Below, piece by piece: positions 34,861-45,481 of a stretch of 64,000 nt of DNA. The notes beneath the pieces are model-generated. The model had not been told where the DNA came from, ran no database searches, and was given only the letters and a program-made list of their open reading frames with translations. The stretch spans positions 3,652,696 to 3,716,695 of the forward strand of contig JADWOT020000005.1 of assembly GCA_036345935.2 (NCBI GenBank). Direction: 5' to 3'. The stretch is from Taenia hydatigena (taxonomy: Eukaryota; Platyhelminthes; Cestoda; Cyclophyllidea; Taeniidae). Both the position numbers and the translations under genes were made by a program. Each line of letters begins with the position of its first letter. Position 1 is the first letter of the stretch.

Positions 34861-35282
34861 CTAGTTGAAGACAAGTGTGTTTGACATTGACTGTTGACGA
34901 AATAGCTGATGGGTGAGAAGAATGAGGCCACCAAAGAGAGGGATCGCAAAGTCAAAAGACTTAATAACCATCTTTGAGGTGGTGGTCGTTGCATGGGGAT
35001 TGGCAGTAGCAGCGTCGACACTTTCATCCTGCTGCTCACTCGAAGTTGTCTTCATCGGGGTGGTGGTGGTGCTGCTGCTGCCACTTCGATCCTGCTGTTC
35101 ACTCCTCCACGAATCATCGTGCTCATTTGCTGCCGCACTCGTGGTACTTTGAGGCGAAGACACACTCGTTGATGACGACGCAGTGGATGTGGTTGGTGCC
35201 ACATGCCACTACCTTGGTTATCTGCAAGTGCGATCGCAGTGATTTCCATCACAAAGAGCAGGAGTACACTGACGTTCACCAT
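34861..35282 (-). pseudogene. Divergent mucin relative, frameshifted, no TATA (copy 2 of 3)
   Basis: Reverse-strand copy of 25233-25654 with the same frameshift after the signal peptide and the same missing TATA box. It shares LSSTRF.../SLYPTT third-frame variants and VSVLLLF with the copy at 38866 rather than with 25233. Confidence 0.7.
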
Positions 35283-35394
35283 CTCGTGTAGAAATGTCAG
35301 CCAACTGAAGCTGGCCAACCACCAGTACTACTAGCAGCGCCTTCCTCACTCCTCCACTGCATTCTAGATTGACACGCAACATTGACGGCATTTG

Positions 35395-35628
35395 TCATTC
35401 ACCCTCCATGTAGCAGAACAATGTATGCGAATGCATGGGACTAGCATAAGTGGGCATCCACGTTGCTATGACAGTTATTGTGTTGGAGCACACGATAGAT
35501 TGAGCGTGAGCTGCACTATCATCCTCATTCACAGAAATTGCCATTGAATACGTGTCAAATTGGTGCCAACTAGGTGACAACCACATTTGTACCTTCACTG
35601 CAGGTGCTGACAATACTAGTGACAGCAT
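35395..35628 (-). other. 77-codon ORF, exon-like (copy 2 of 3)
   Basis: Copy of 24887-25120 carrying SWHQFDTY where copy 1 has GWHQVDTY; the third copy agrees with this one. Confidence 0.3.
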
Positions 35629-36321
35629 TTATCCCAGTCCGTAGTCAACTGAGGTGTTTGTACCCAAATCGCATGGCCGGATGATGACCATTTACGTCAA
35701 ATAGGTTTCATGAGAGCTTGGGTGCTTGGGGATTAGCTAAGAGAACTAACGTGGATGAAGCCTGTGTTTCTGTGTGGTTTTGAATCGACGAACGCAAAGT
35801 GCTTCCATCATGCTGAAGTCCGAGTTGATTGGAAGCGCCTACTCAATCTGCGTCATTTAGTCAGATGAGAATGGTGGAGAGGTGGTTTCTCTTTACTCCC
35901 CAAACATTCACATGATAAGCGATCACATGTGCCTCCTGCAGTGTGAATGAATGCATTCATTTGTCGCGTCAAAGTGAAGCATTAACGAGGAGGACGAGGT
36001 GGGGCACAGGACTCCAAATAAGAGTGAGTCCAATCAACAGCCACACAATGAATGATGCTGTCTGTACAGCAATAGTTGGCGACGTATTTTGAATTGGTTT
36101 ACTCAACAGTGGTAAGGATTGGTTGAAGTAGGTATCCCATGTGTGCGCAAAGTGCGTTTTTACAGAGGGAAACCGGAGCGTCACACATATTTGGCGTGTC
36201 TTATATTTGGTTTGAGTTATACTGTAGTTAGGAGAGATTTGACGTAAAGGAGACAACTCATTATTATGAGAAACGAGTAATGAGTGGTAAAGTGATTGGT
36301 GAATGAAAGTCTGTTGCAATG

Positions 36322-37801
36322 GACAGCCCCATCCCCACCGCAAGGCCTCGCAAGGCCTAGCAAGGCACCGCCTTTACTTAGCCTATACCTCCCTTTTTGA
36401 CCTACCTGTTCATTAACGCATACCCTCCGGTGTATACTCTCCCTCTTTATCCTCTCCCTCTTCCTATTGGCTCATTTATCCCCGTCCTCACATTCCCCTC
36501 TTCATTCCTCACACTGCACAACAATTCCCTTCCCACCGCACTCGTTTTTCCTATTCAACGCCCTTTTACCTCTTATTATCCTCCTGATCCCCCACCAATA
36601 TTATCCCCAATATCCCCTCCGATTCCCTCTCCTCCTCCTCCTCCTCCTCCTCCTCCTCCTCCTCCTCCTCCTCCTCCTCCGTCGTCCTATTTTACCCTTA
36701 GCCCATCCACTTAACCATTTGTACACACACGAACCCATTCTCACCGGTGCGCTGCTTCTACCACTACCGTTGCACTCTACGCACTCATCCACTCACCCAA
36801 CCTACCAACCTCTCCACTACCGCTACTACTTATAGGCTGCTAGTAGACGCCTCACCACCACTGCCACTACTACTACTGCTGCCACCTCCATCAACACTCA
36901 TACGTAGAGCATTCTCTCCCCATCCTTCCTTCTTTACTTCTTCCTTAGTTCCTCTCCCTTGATAAATACCTCCCACTACTTTCCTCACATTCTTTTCCCT
37001 TTTCATTCCCTTCATTCTTTTATTCATTCATTTATTTATTCATCATCCATTCTCTCTTTCAACAACCTACTCTCTTTTTTAATCTCTCTCTCCTTCATTC
37101 ATTCATTCATTCATTTCATCTATGTCATGCAACACACACGCACACACATCTACACGTACGATCCCTCTCCCTATCTTCTCAAACACCATCTAACCTAAGG
37201 CGGCACTACTTATATCTTACTAGTAAACCTACTGCCTCCCTCCCTCCCTCCCCTCTTCGCTCACCTCTCACGACTACTTATACACTGCTAGTAGACTTCT
37301 TCCCTCTCCGGTCTCTTTCATCTCCCCCCACCTCTATCACTCCTGCGACATTCCTTCTCTCCTTCTGTCCCTCCTTCCTTCTTTCCTCCCTTCATTTCCA
37401 CAATTGTCTTTCCTTTCATTAGTACTTAACTTGCTTTCACCCCTTCCATCCATCCATCCATCCATCCATTCATCCACTCATCCCTTCATTAATGCATTAT
37501 TCCATTCATTCATTCGTTCTTTCTCACCTTCATTTTTCATTTCTCTCCTTATTTTCTCCCTTTCTCTTTCTTTCTCTCATTCTTCCGCTCATACTTCCAT
37601 TGCAAGTACATCTTCTTATCCTTCCTCCACACTCTCATCTGCATTCACCATTTATTACGGCAAATGCAACCCTTCCATTCTAGACGCAAATCTAGATTCT
37701 CCTACCCCTCCTCCTCTTCTGCTGTGGTACAATTGTGCTCTCCACTACTCAATCAACATCTCTTCTTTCAATAAATCTACTTCAAGTAATCATTCCTCAA
37801 T
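36322..37801 (+). repeat. Pyrimidine-rich block, copy 2 (between two inverted copies)
   Basis: Same orientation as 22676-24394 and clearly homologous. It starts abruptly at about 36322, where the inverted arm ends (GTTGCAATGG then ACAGCCCC). It carries the same three CTACTTATA...CTAGTAGAC motifs (about 36829, 37207, 37274). Microsatellites differ from copy 1. No gene. Confidence 0.75.
36631..36680. repeat. (CCT)n microsatellite, about 17 units
   Basis: Uninterrupted CCT repeats; the equivalent place in copy 1 (about 22983-23004) has only a few units, so the tract expanded or contracted after duplication. Confidence 0.85.
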
Positions 37802-38519
37802 TCAGCCATTGCAACAGACTTTCATTCACCAATCACTTTACTACTCATCACTCATTTCTCCTAATGCTGAGTTGTCCCTCTTAACGTCAAACCTCTCCTA
37901 ACTACTGTGCAACTCAACACATTCACCCTTCAGTAGGCCTAAAATTGACCACGCCACACATGTGTGACTCTCCGGTTTCCCTCTGTAAGAACGCACTTTG
38001 CGCACACATGGGATACGTACTTCAACCAATCCTTACCACTGTTGGGTAAACCAATTCAAAATACGTCGCCAACTATTGCTGTACAGACAGCATCATTCAT
38101 TGTGTGGCTGTTGATTGGACTCACTCTTATTTGGAGTCCTGTGCCCCACCTCGTCCTCCTCATTAATGCTTCACTTTGACGCGACAAATGAATGCATTCA
38201 TTCACACTGCAGGAGGCACATGTGATCGCTTATCATGTGAATGTTTGGGGAGTAAAGAGAAACCACCTCTCCACCATTCTCATCTGACTAAATGACGCAG
38301 ATTGAGTAGGCGCTTCCAATCAACTCGGACTTCAGCATGATGGAAGCACTTTGCGTTCGTCGATTCAAAACCACACAGAAACACAGGCTTCATCCACGTT
38401 AGTTCTCTTAGCTAATCCCCAAGCACCCAAGCTCTCATGAAACCTATTTGACGTAAATGGTCATCTTCCGGCCATGCGATTTGGGTACAAACACCTCAGT
38501 TGACTACGGACTGGGATAA

Positions 38520-38753
38520 ATGCTGTCACTAGTATTGTCAGCACCTGCAGTGAAGGTACAAATGTGGTTGTCACCTAGTTGGCACCAATTTGACACGTAT
38601 TCAATGGCAATTTCTGTGAATGAGGATGATAGTGCAGCTCACGCTCAATCTATCGTGTGCTCCAACACAATAACTGTCATAGCAACGTGGATGCCCACTT
38701 ATGCTAGTCCCATGCATTCGCATACATTGTTCTGCTACATGGAGGGTGAATGA
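38520..38753 (+). other. 77-codon ORF, exon-like (copy 3 of 3)
   Basis: Copy of 24887-25120 with SWHQFDTY as in copy 2. Confidence 0.3.
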
Positions 38754-38865
38754 CAAATGCCGTCAATGTTGCGTGTCAATCTAGAATGCAGTGGAGGAGT
38801 GAGGAAGGCGCTGCTAGTAGTACTGGTGGTTGGCCAGCTTCAGTTGGCTGACATTTCTACACGAG

Positions 38866-39287
38866 ATGGTGAACGTCAGTGTACTCCTGCTCTTTGTGAT
38901 GGAAATCACTGCGATCGCACTTGCAGATAACCAAGGTAGTGGCATGTGGCACCAACCACATCCACTGCGTCGTCATCAATGAGTGTGTCTTCGCCTCAAA
39001 GTACCACGAGTGCGGCAGCAAATGAGCACGATGATTCGTGGAGGAGTGAACAGCAGGATCGAAGTGGCAGCAGCAGCACCACCACCACCCCGATGAAGAC
39101 AACTTCGAGTGAGCAGCAGGATGAAAGTGTCGACGCTGCTACTGCCAATCCCCATGCAACGACCACCACCTCAAAGATGGTTATTAAGTCTTTTGACTTT
39201 GCGATCCCTCTCTTTGGTGGCCTCATTCTTCTCACCCATCAGCTATTTCGTCAACAGTCAATGTCAAACACACTTGTCTTCAACTAG
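38866..39287 (+). pseudogene. Divergent mucin relative, frameshifted, no TATA (copy 3 of 3)
   Basis: Same lesions as 25233-25654. One additional substitution (ACG to ATG in the Thr/Ser segment) distinguishes it from the 34861 copy. Confidence 0.7.
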
Positions 39288-39957
39288 ATTTTTCTTTCCC
39301 TCTCTTTACCCAACCACTTCCTTTCCTACTGTTCTTTCCAGTTTGCCGATGCCGTTGAATAAATTGTCACGTTCAGAGTAGACCGATTGGAGTGTGAGTG
39401 AACAGAGACGTTTCGGTGCGAGGCGCTTTGTAGTGAATTTCGTTATGAGGAGAGGTTTGTGTGATTTGGTGAATGCACAATTCTACAGTCGGTGTGTTAG
39501 TGTAGTGGGTCTAGTGAATCCTGCTGCACTTGAGATTTGCTTGAGATTCGCATGCCGCCGTTTTCATCATCCTTCAAATGGGTGTAACACATGGCAGTGA
39601 CTTGCGTCAGTTGTGAAAATTATTCCAATTCATGTCTCGATGTCGTATGCTTAACTCACTAATTTGAGTAGATGGAGAAAGAATTCAGCTAATGGATACT
39701 CTGTGGTTTGACCTTAGTACTCTCCTGGTGACCTCCTACCACCATTTGGAGGAATCGCTGCTTCACCTGACATGAAATGGTGTCAGTACTGATTAGGTCG
39801 ACACAACACGCGTGACACACGTTTTGTAGTCCTTCTGCTTTTACTAGTCAATCTACTTTTGTACGTATTTGTTGGTTAGAATGCCCAAAGGAAGCACCAC
39901 CGCAGTGCACGCAGCCTTCACTCTCGTGGAATGGACGATGGATGAAGCTGGGTCACG

Positions 39958-40275
39958 TCAATCACGAAGCACTCTAGCTAGTGGCAAATACTTAGCATCA
40001 TTTAAATGCAGATCGGAATTTGATGAAGTAAAATGCATAAGTATTGGAACATGATTGCTAATAAAAATCCACCAAATGCCAGTTCTACATAAATGAGTTT
40101 CTTCAAGCTTAAAATCTTGCAAAACGACACAACCTCTATTAGCAAGTGCCACTTGTATCATAACTTCCACGCGATGGCATTGCGACACTGCGTCCACGAC
40201 AAAAGATGACAGGAACTCTACTGCGGGTCGCGCGTTGTACAATGAAGACCCTTCCACGTCCCAGACAACACTCAT
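39958..40275 (-). other. 95-codon ORF, extended to 105 (copy 5)
   Basis: The most diverged of the five copies: still open over the whole homologous length, but it loses the usual stop and runs about 10 codons further across the 39974 junction. Confidence 0.2.
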
Positions 40276-41865
40276 AAATTCGTCGAGCTAAATAAGCACT
40301 CACGACAGCAAGGAGTTATGGCCTCCCATTCATTTGTACACACACGTGTCCCCATGTTACAGTTACATCATTCAGACGGGTTGAGAAAGCACAAACGTTG
40401 CCTCGTGGAACGTCAGTTGTTGGTGTGTGAGGGCTTGTAAGGCTCACACACACACACACACACACTCGAGGAGAGTTCTGGTGGAGACAACTCATTCCCA
40501 CGTGGCTGTGCTGTCCATTCCTCCTTACTTCATTGTCACCCATTACTGACTTCTAACGATGCTAAGCCTTGCAGCAGTTTGGTAACATTCTTTCCTTCAT
40601 TGCCTGACTCAATGGAGAGATTTGTTTGAAATGGCTATGTGAGCACTAACATGGGTGCAACCCCTTCTTTCTGCCACACTTAAAGCACTGCTCATAAAAT
40701 TCGCTTTACGCATGTCATCGTTTGCACACGAAATACAAGAGCTTGAGTGGGCGTCAATCACGTAGGCTAAATCTCCACTTCTACCGTCTCTTCAAAGCTA
40801 TCTACGCAATTCGCCTATTAATGCGCTCACTTGTGTGCTTAGTGGAGGTGAATTTGAGTCTTTCGAAGTCCATGCCGCCTCACCTCACAAAGCACTCTTT
40901 CTGACGACATTGTCTGTGTAGATATTCATTCTAAGCTTAGCCCTCTTTGTTAGGTGGTTTATTGGGAAATGCAGCACCAGTGGTTGTGGTGAGGCCTCCA
41001 GAGACATCCCATTCTGCGTCATGTCCACATCTTCACCTCAGCTCTATAAATGCATTCATTTGCGTGTTTGCTTGTCTCTTTTCCCTCACCATCAAACACT
41101 AATCTTCAATCGCTTTATATTTTACTAGGTATGAAGGAGCGGCTGCTCAGTGTATGTTTTGAAGGTGATGTGTGGTTGAGAGAGGAGGGTGGTAGAATGG
41201 CGAAAGGGTGAATGCGACTGGTATTTAAGCCTTGTGTGTGTCATATATCTTGTAAGTGACCATTCGCTTCACCTCTCAAACACTAACATCAAAGTGTCAT
41301 TTCTTATGTTACTGTTAGTAAAGATGTTCGCATTGGAACTTTTACATTAGACCTATGCCTCGTCACCCATTTGCCTGTTTGTCTCGAGGAGTTCAGATGC
41401 TTTTCTAAGCTACATTCCTTAATGTAGAGGCTTAAGCAATTAGTTGATGCTTGCGTGTAAAGGCGTCACACGCGAAGTCACAACGAAAAGGAGTCGAAGG
41501 CCACGGCGAATTCGCCTCAATCACTCAAGTGATCAGTGGCATTCATGTATTACGTGTACGCGACAATTAGCCGTCAGCAGAACAGTCCCTCCTTCCACCT
41601 GCATTACGACGCAATCTAACCGATGCAGAATGTATGACACTGTGATGTACAGCTACATCAGCATCAAACCATTAAGTGCTTTCCAATTTGCGTTCACCTA
41701 TTTCAGCAGTCTCGATAGACTGCAGAGTCACCTGTGGCTAATATTTTGCGGTTTTCTTTATGCTTTCCCTTGAATTACAATCGTACGCACTGCAATGATG
41801 GGTTCGAATTTGCCCTCTTCCAATGCGAGACGCTAAAGCAGAGCACAAAATACGGAATGTGTCAA
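39975..41865. repeat. 3' array flank of the 41935-42579 gene
   Basis: Homologous to 26.3-28.3 kb in the same orientation but clearly diverged, in contrast to the near-identical segment to its left. It contains an (AC)n run at about 40443-40464. No supported gene. Confidence 0.5.
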
Positions 41866-41871
41866 TTTATT
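41866..41871 (-). terminator. AATAAA poly(A) signal
   Basis: Reverse-strand AATAAA, 63 nt after the stop of the 41935-42579 gene. Confidence 0.6.
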
Positions 41872-41934
41872 TAACGTTATCATTAGGATACAGGGAAAAA
41901 AAATGGTTAGGAATGGGTGAGGTCTTCATTGTGG

Positions 41935-42579
41935 CTACTGAATGAGGAGAGTGAAGACGCCAGTGGCAAAGATGGCGAGAGCAGGCGACAAAGCGACCAT
42001 CGTGGAAGCGCCGTTGGTAGAATCATCATCATCATCATCATGATCATCATCATCATTGTTGGCATTATCATTATCATCATCGTCATCACTTTGACCCTGT
42101 CCTCCACTCGTCGTTGTCGAAGACGTACCCTGCGCATTGGGTGTAGGACTCGCGGTAATTACTGGCGAAGCCGTACTCGACGCATTTGGACTCGGCTCGG
42201 CCGAAGAATTATTCTGCGCATTGGGTGTAGGACTCGCGGTAATTTCTGGCGAAGCCGTAATCGACGCATTTGGACTCGGCTCTGCCGAAGAATTATTCTG
42301 CGCATTGGGTGTAGGACTCGCGGTAATTTCTGGCGAAGCCGTACTCGACGCATTTGGACTCGGCTCTATCGAAGAATTATTCTGCGCATTCGGTGCAGTA
42401 CTCGTGGCATTTTGCGATGAAGTCGTATTCGAAGCAGTTGACGTCGTTGCATTCGTCGTGGCATTGGTGGATGGGGCTAATGTTGTGGTTGTGTTTGCGT
42501 TCGCAGTATTGTTTTCTGATGCCGCCAAAGCAAAAGCACAACCCAACACAAACAGAAGGAGCACACAGAGGTTCTTCAT
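41935..42579 (-). CDS. Mucin-like GPI-anchored protein with acidic Asp tract (214 aa)
   Basis: Longest family member. Signal peptide MKNLCVLLLFVLGCAFALA. Residues 21-66 are nearly identical to the 19659 protein. Three 28-residue repeats (67-94, 95-122, 123-150) of the form NNSS[IA]EPSPNAS...SPTPNAQ carry Pro and Glu and several N-glycosylation sequons. After GTSSTTTSGGQGQ, residues 164-186 are an Asp/Asn run encoded by a GAT/AAT microsatellite, replacing the SSSTTKHDAS segment of the other subtypes. The hydrophobic tail LSPALAIFATGVFTLLIQ is unchanged. Start set by the TATA box 50 bp upstream. Predicted secreted, GPI-anchored, N- and O-glycosylated surface protein with an acidic membrane-proximal stalk. 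Confidence 0.85.
   Translation of the reverse strand: MKNLCVLLLFVLGCAFALAASENNTANANTTTTLAPSTNATTNATTSTASNTTSSQNATSTAPNAQNNSSIEPSPNASSTASPEITASPTPNAQNNSSAEPSPNASITASPEITASPTPNAQNNSSAEPSPNASSTASPVITASPTPNAQGTSSTTTSGGQGQSDDDDDNDNANNDDDDHDDDDDDSTNGASTMVALSPALAIFATGVFTLLIQ
42022..42090 (-). repeat. GAT/AAT trinucleotide microsatellite within CDS
   Basis: Encodes 23 residues, mostly Asp with Asn, Ala and one His. Because the unit is three bases, length changes keep the frame. No other copy of the family has it. Confidence 0.85.
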
Positions 42580-42620
42580 CTCCTGCAGAATTGTCGCACG
42601 ACTACTAGAGTTCTCCACTC

Positions 42621-42738
42621 CTTTTTATAGTGCTTGCATGTGTGGGTGTCTTTATTGCGTGGGCACTGGAACTCACCAACCACCAACCACCAACCACCAA
42701 TCCGACGAGCAGCACCTTCTGCACCATTGCACTGGGTG
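42621..42738 (-). promoter_or_regulatory. Promoter of the 41935-42579 gene
   Basis: TATAAAAAG (one extra A; 42621-42629), 50 bp before the ATG. GGATTGG and GGTTGGT repeats are present, but the upstream hairpin is damaged (CACCCAGTGCAATGGTG on the reverse strand), which breaks the stem. Confidence 0.6.
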
Positions 42739-43232
42739 CAGTGCGTTCCTTGTCTTGTCATTTACACTTCAAGTACCACATCAATGTGTGAGTCGTCATT
42801 TGAGCACCACATTCTCAGCAAACTTGAAGTAGAGTCCATTGATGACAAGCCACTATCCCCACCACCATTCATTCCAATGAACGTCATCGGCTTATGTGTA
42901 TCTCCGAAGTGTAGAGGTAGCCTGTGGAGAGATCGAAGGTGGTGGTGGTGGTAGATGTAGATGTAGATGACGGAGGGATAAGAGTCATTCGCTCACGATG
43001 TGGCCTTATTTTAATATCGTTGCTCGGCACTAGGTGGATGTTTGAGGACGGATAGTTAGGGAGAAATTGAGTGAATTTGTCTCCACGCCTACTCACCGCA
43101 TTAGCTGAATGGGTTTGGGCTAGCATCACAAATTGTCTCAGAGGTCGATTTTAGATCACCGAACTAATATGGTAACTTGATGAACTACATAAATGACAAG
43201 TAGGTCAGTCCCAATTGCACCACTATCATTTC
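42739..43232. repeat. Promoter-distal flank
   Basis: Homologous to 3423-3800, 19.12-19.5 kb and 55.3-55.6 kb. The 18-bp inverted repeat at about 42866 is slightly degenerate (ends AATGAACG). Similarity stops at about 43230. Confidence 0.5.
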
Positions 43233-43720
43233 ATGGGGACATTCCCGTGTAGCTTTGTTGATGCACCGTTCCATGGACAGGACAAATCATACAGTAAGTT
43301 GTCAATTGATGGCGGCCAACAGCCTCTCCACGGTGAGGGAGAAATCACGTGCAAGTTATTATAACCACACAATACTGAGGTGGAGAAACATGGGCTAAGT
43401 GAATTGGGGTGAAGTGGCGTACTCATCCCCGTGGTTGGATGATGCATTCAACCGAATGGAAGGAGGAGCTTCTCCATTCAATCAAATGAGACATTCTACG
43501 CATTGGCTCTCACCACCCCACTGTTGGTTGATGAGCACAGTGTTTGAAAGCTGTGTAACATCCACGAGGTAACAACTGGAGGAATGCATTCCAGAGAAGC
43601 GGTGACACAAGCACAGGCGATGAAGTCATTTGGGTGAAGATGTTCGGAGCCAATACAGCAGCAATGTGGACACAAGCATGGATCCTGTCAGCGTGTAAGT
43701 TGCACACTAGCATTGGTTCC
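43233..43720 (+). other. Non-repeated region with exon-like blocks
   Basis: No second copy in the window. Forward strand: an ATG-led frame at 43233-43364 (MGTFPCSFVDAPFHGQDKS...) contains CACG|GTGAGG at about 43333. After an AG at about 43398 a phase-compatible frame reads VNWGEVAYSSPWLDDAFNR. Further on, VIWVKMFGANTAAMWTQAW ends at a GTAAGT at about 43700. The reverse strand is also open over much of this, so coding direction is uncertain. Confidence 0.3.
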
Positions 43721-43944
43721 GTTTGGCGTAATTAGACTGTTGCAGTGTAGGCCTTTCTTCCTGTCCTCCTCTTCTCCCTTACCACTCCTGATAAAGGAAC
43801 ATTGGATGTTTTAAGGTATCATTATTTTAATCACACAGCAGAGATGTGGTAGCGAAGCAATTTTAGTAGCTAATGAGAGGAATTGGCGTCTACGACCAGG
43901 TTCAAATTATCCTCTCGTTACTGCTTTTCGTGGTTATTTTTAAA
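43721..43944. other. Short non-repeated stretch
   Basis: I see no gene or repeat. It ends where similarity to the outer inverted repeat begins. Confidence 0.3.
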
Positions 43945-44429
43945 TGACGTAAGTATTACACAACCCTTCTCGTCTCGGTATCTGATTAGTAACAGTTCTT
44001 TTACCAAGAAGTGTACCGCATTTTAAAAGATCTCATGCTTATGTTGTTGTGGCCTGCATTACAATTACTTTCACAGAAATATGGATCTTTGCTTAGGCTT
44101 CCTAACACATTTCCACACACTGACAGGCCAGTCTGAGTGTACATGTCAAGTGGTGGTGTTGGCACCTGCGTTGTCAATGTTTTGTTTTTTCAATAAAGTC
44201 TTGCCTTTTGTTGGCAGGTTCCAATGACCACTAGCAGTGCATTAGTGAAGGAGAAGGCTTGCAGAATGCAAAATCTAAATAGGTCGGTACTAAATTTTTT
44301 CGGCTTCATTAATAACCCCCTACGGTGTATGACAGGTCTTGCAAATCACACATCTTGACGCAATGACCCGTCCGCCTTGAGGGTCAATTGCGAGGAGGCC
44401 AATTTTATGCATTATGTTGTATGTTGTAG

Positions 44430-44500
44430 AAGGATGTGGTAGTTGTTGAAGTTAATGCTTACGCATTGACCGTTGCACATGAGGGCAAAGTGGATGGGAG
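44430..44500 (+). other. Candidate exon with GTAAAG donor
   Basis: Follows TATGTTGTAG and reads KDVVVVEVNAYALTVAHEGK before GGGAG|GTAAAG. Mirror of 15272-15342, same length; aligns in frame with 47325-47418, which has 24 nt more. Confidence 0.35.
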
Positions 44501-44675
44501 GTAAAGGCTCCACAGTCGAATCTCTTCAATGCGTAGAGGTTCGCACGACCACTTGACACCTGATCAGTGGCATTCATTTGATCAAGAAGAGCTCATGTTA
44601 CACATGTTTTAGCCTGCATTACATAAAGAGGAGGAGAAGACTGACTGTACCAGCTTTGCAACGAGTCTATCCGAG

Positions 44676-44916
44676 ATGAAGAACGTCACTTTGTGATAGG
44701 AAGTGCTGTGATCACCTTGCGAATGGCAGTGGTATTGGCAGTGCTGCCAGAAACACAGCAAACACGACGACGATAACGACTTCGAGTGGACAATAGATTC
44801 AAAACGGTGGCAACGTTGCCATGTAACCTGATGCGTCCACTACCAATTCCACGATGGCAATGTTATCGCCTGCTTTTGCGATTCCTCTCCATAGTGCCCT
44901 CTCTTCCTCCATTTCA
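44676..44916 (+). pseudogene. Old decayed mucin copy (right arm)
   Basis: ATGAAGAACGTCACTTTGTGA: a premature stop at codon 7. The GPI-tail region is still readable (NSTMAMLSPAFAIPL), but the TAA of the mirror copy has become TCA. The TATA position reads CATAAAGA. Confidence 0.65.
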
Positions 44917-45220
44917 ACTTATTTGCTTTCTGTTAAGGTCAAATCGCCTTTGCGTTTGTACTTTCACCCTACTAATCACAGTCAATATAGCGGTACGTTT
45001 AGCGTCTTTTGCTCCATCGTGATGTCTTGCATTGCAATAGGGAGGAATGGATCGAGGTGCTGTGGTCCACTGCTTGACGCTCTGCAACATTCCACTGATG
45101 ATCTGTTTGTGTGGTGGGTGCATTTGCACGGGCGACTGACTCGCATTTAAGCTAAAGCAAATCTGTGAAGTAAAGTGCTGAGTGTTAGCAGTCGACTGCC
45201 TCCCCATGAGTGGCAAAAAA

Positions 45221-45481
45221 TCACGTCGGAGGAACATTAGGGGAATCTCCGGAACAAAACTTTTCCAAGTGGTCCTCGGCTATTGTCGCTTCAGATGCCA
45301 ATATCTTTCTTGCAGCCTTTCTGTTATGAGACTTCAGAGATTCTTCTATCCGTAGCAAGGGCACCTCATTCGCCCTGCTGCAATATGCCAAAGGCGGTAG
45401 AGATCGGGATGGAAACCCTATAAAGGCGGGTTCGCTTTCCGCTGCCATCAATGCAGCATCCCGATGCTTCCCTGAAGGCAC
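45221..45481 (-). other. 86-codon non-mucin ORF, better-preserved copy
   Basis: Open frame from MPSGKHRDAALMAAESEPAF to SPNVPPT. The left-arm copy (13723-13963) is broken. A pyrimidine-rich TGCTTTCTTGTGCCTTCAG precedes codon 4 and could be a splice acceptor. I recognise no family; Lys/Glu/Ala-rich in its second half, possibly helical. Confidence 0.3.

Larger units (their letters stand above)
31293..36121. repeat. Right arm of the inner inverted repeat
   Basis: Reverse complement of 24395-29275. The inner part (31293-34252) is indistinguishable in ORF content from the left arm. The outer part (34.8-36.1 kb) instead shares substitutions with the third copy at 37.8-40.0 kb. Weaker similarity runs on to 36321. 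Confidence 0.9.
37802..39974 (+). repeat. Third copy of the 24.1-26.3 kb segment
   Basis: Direct copy of 24.2-26.34 kb (offset 13633 over the pseudogene) and inverted copy of 34.2-36.32 kb (sum 74148). It retains the 53 bp lost from 34.2 kb. Similarity to both stops at about 39974 after AATCACGAAGCACT, where sequence changes to a different array fragment. Confidence 0.85.
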
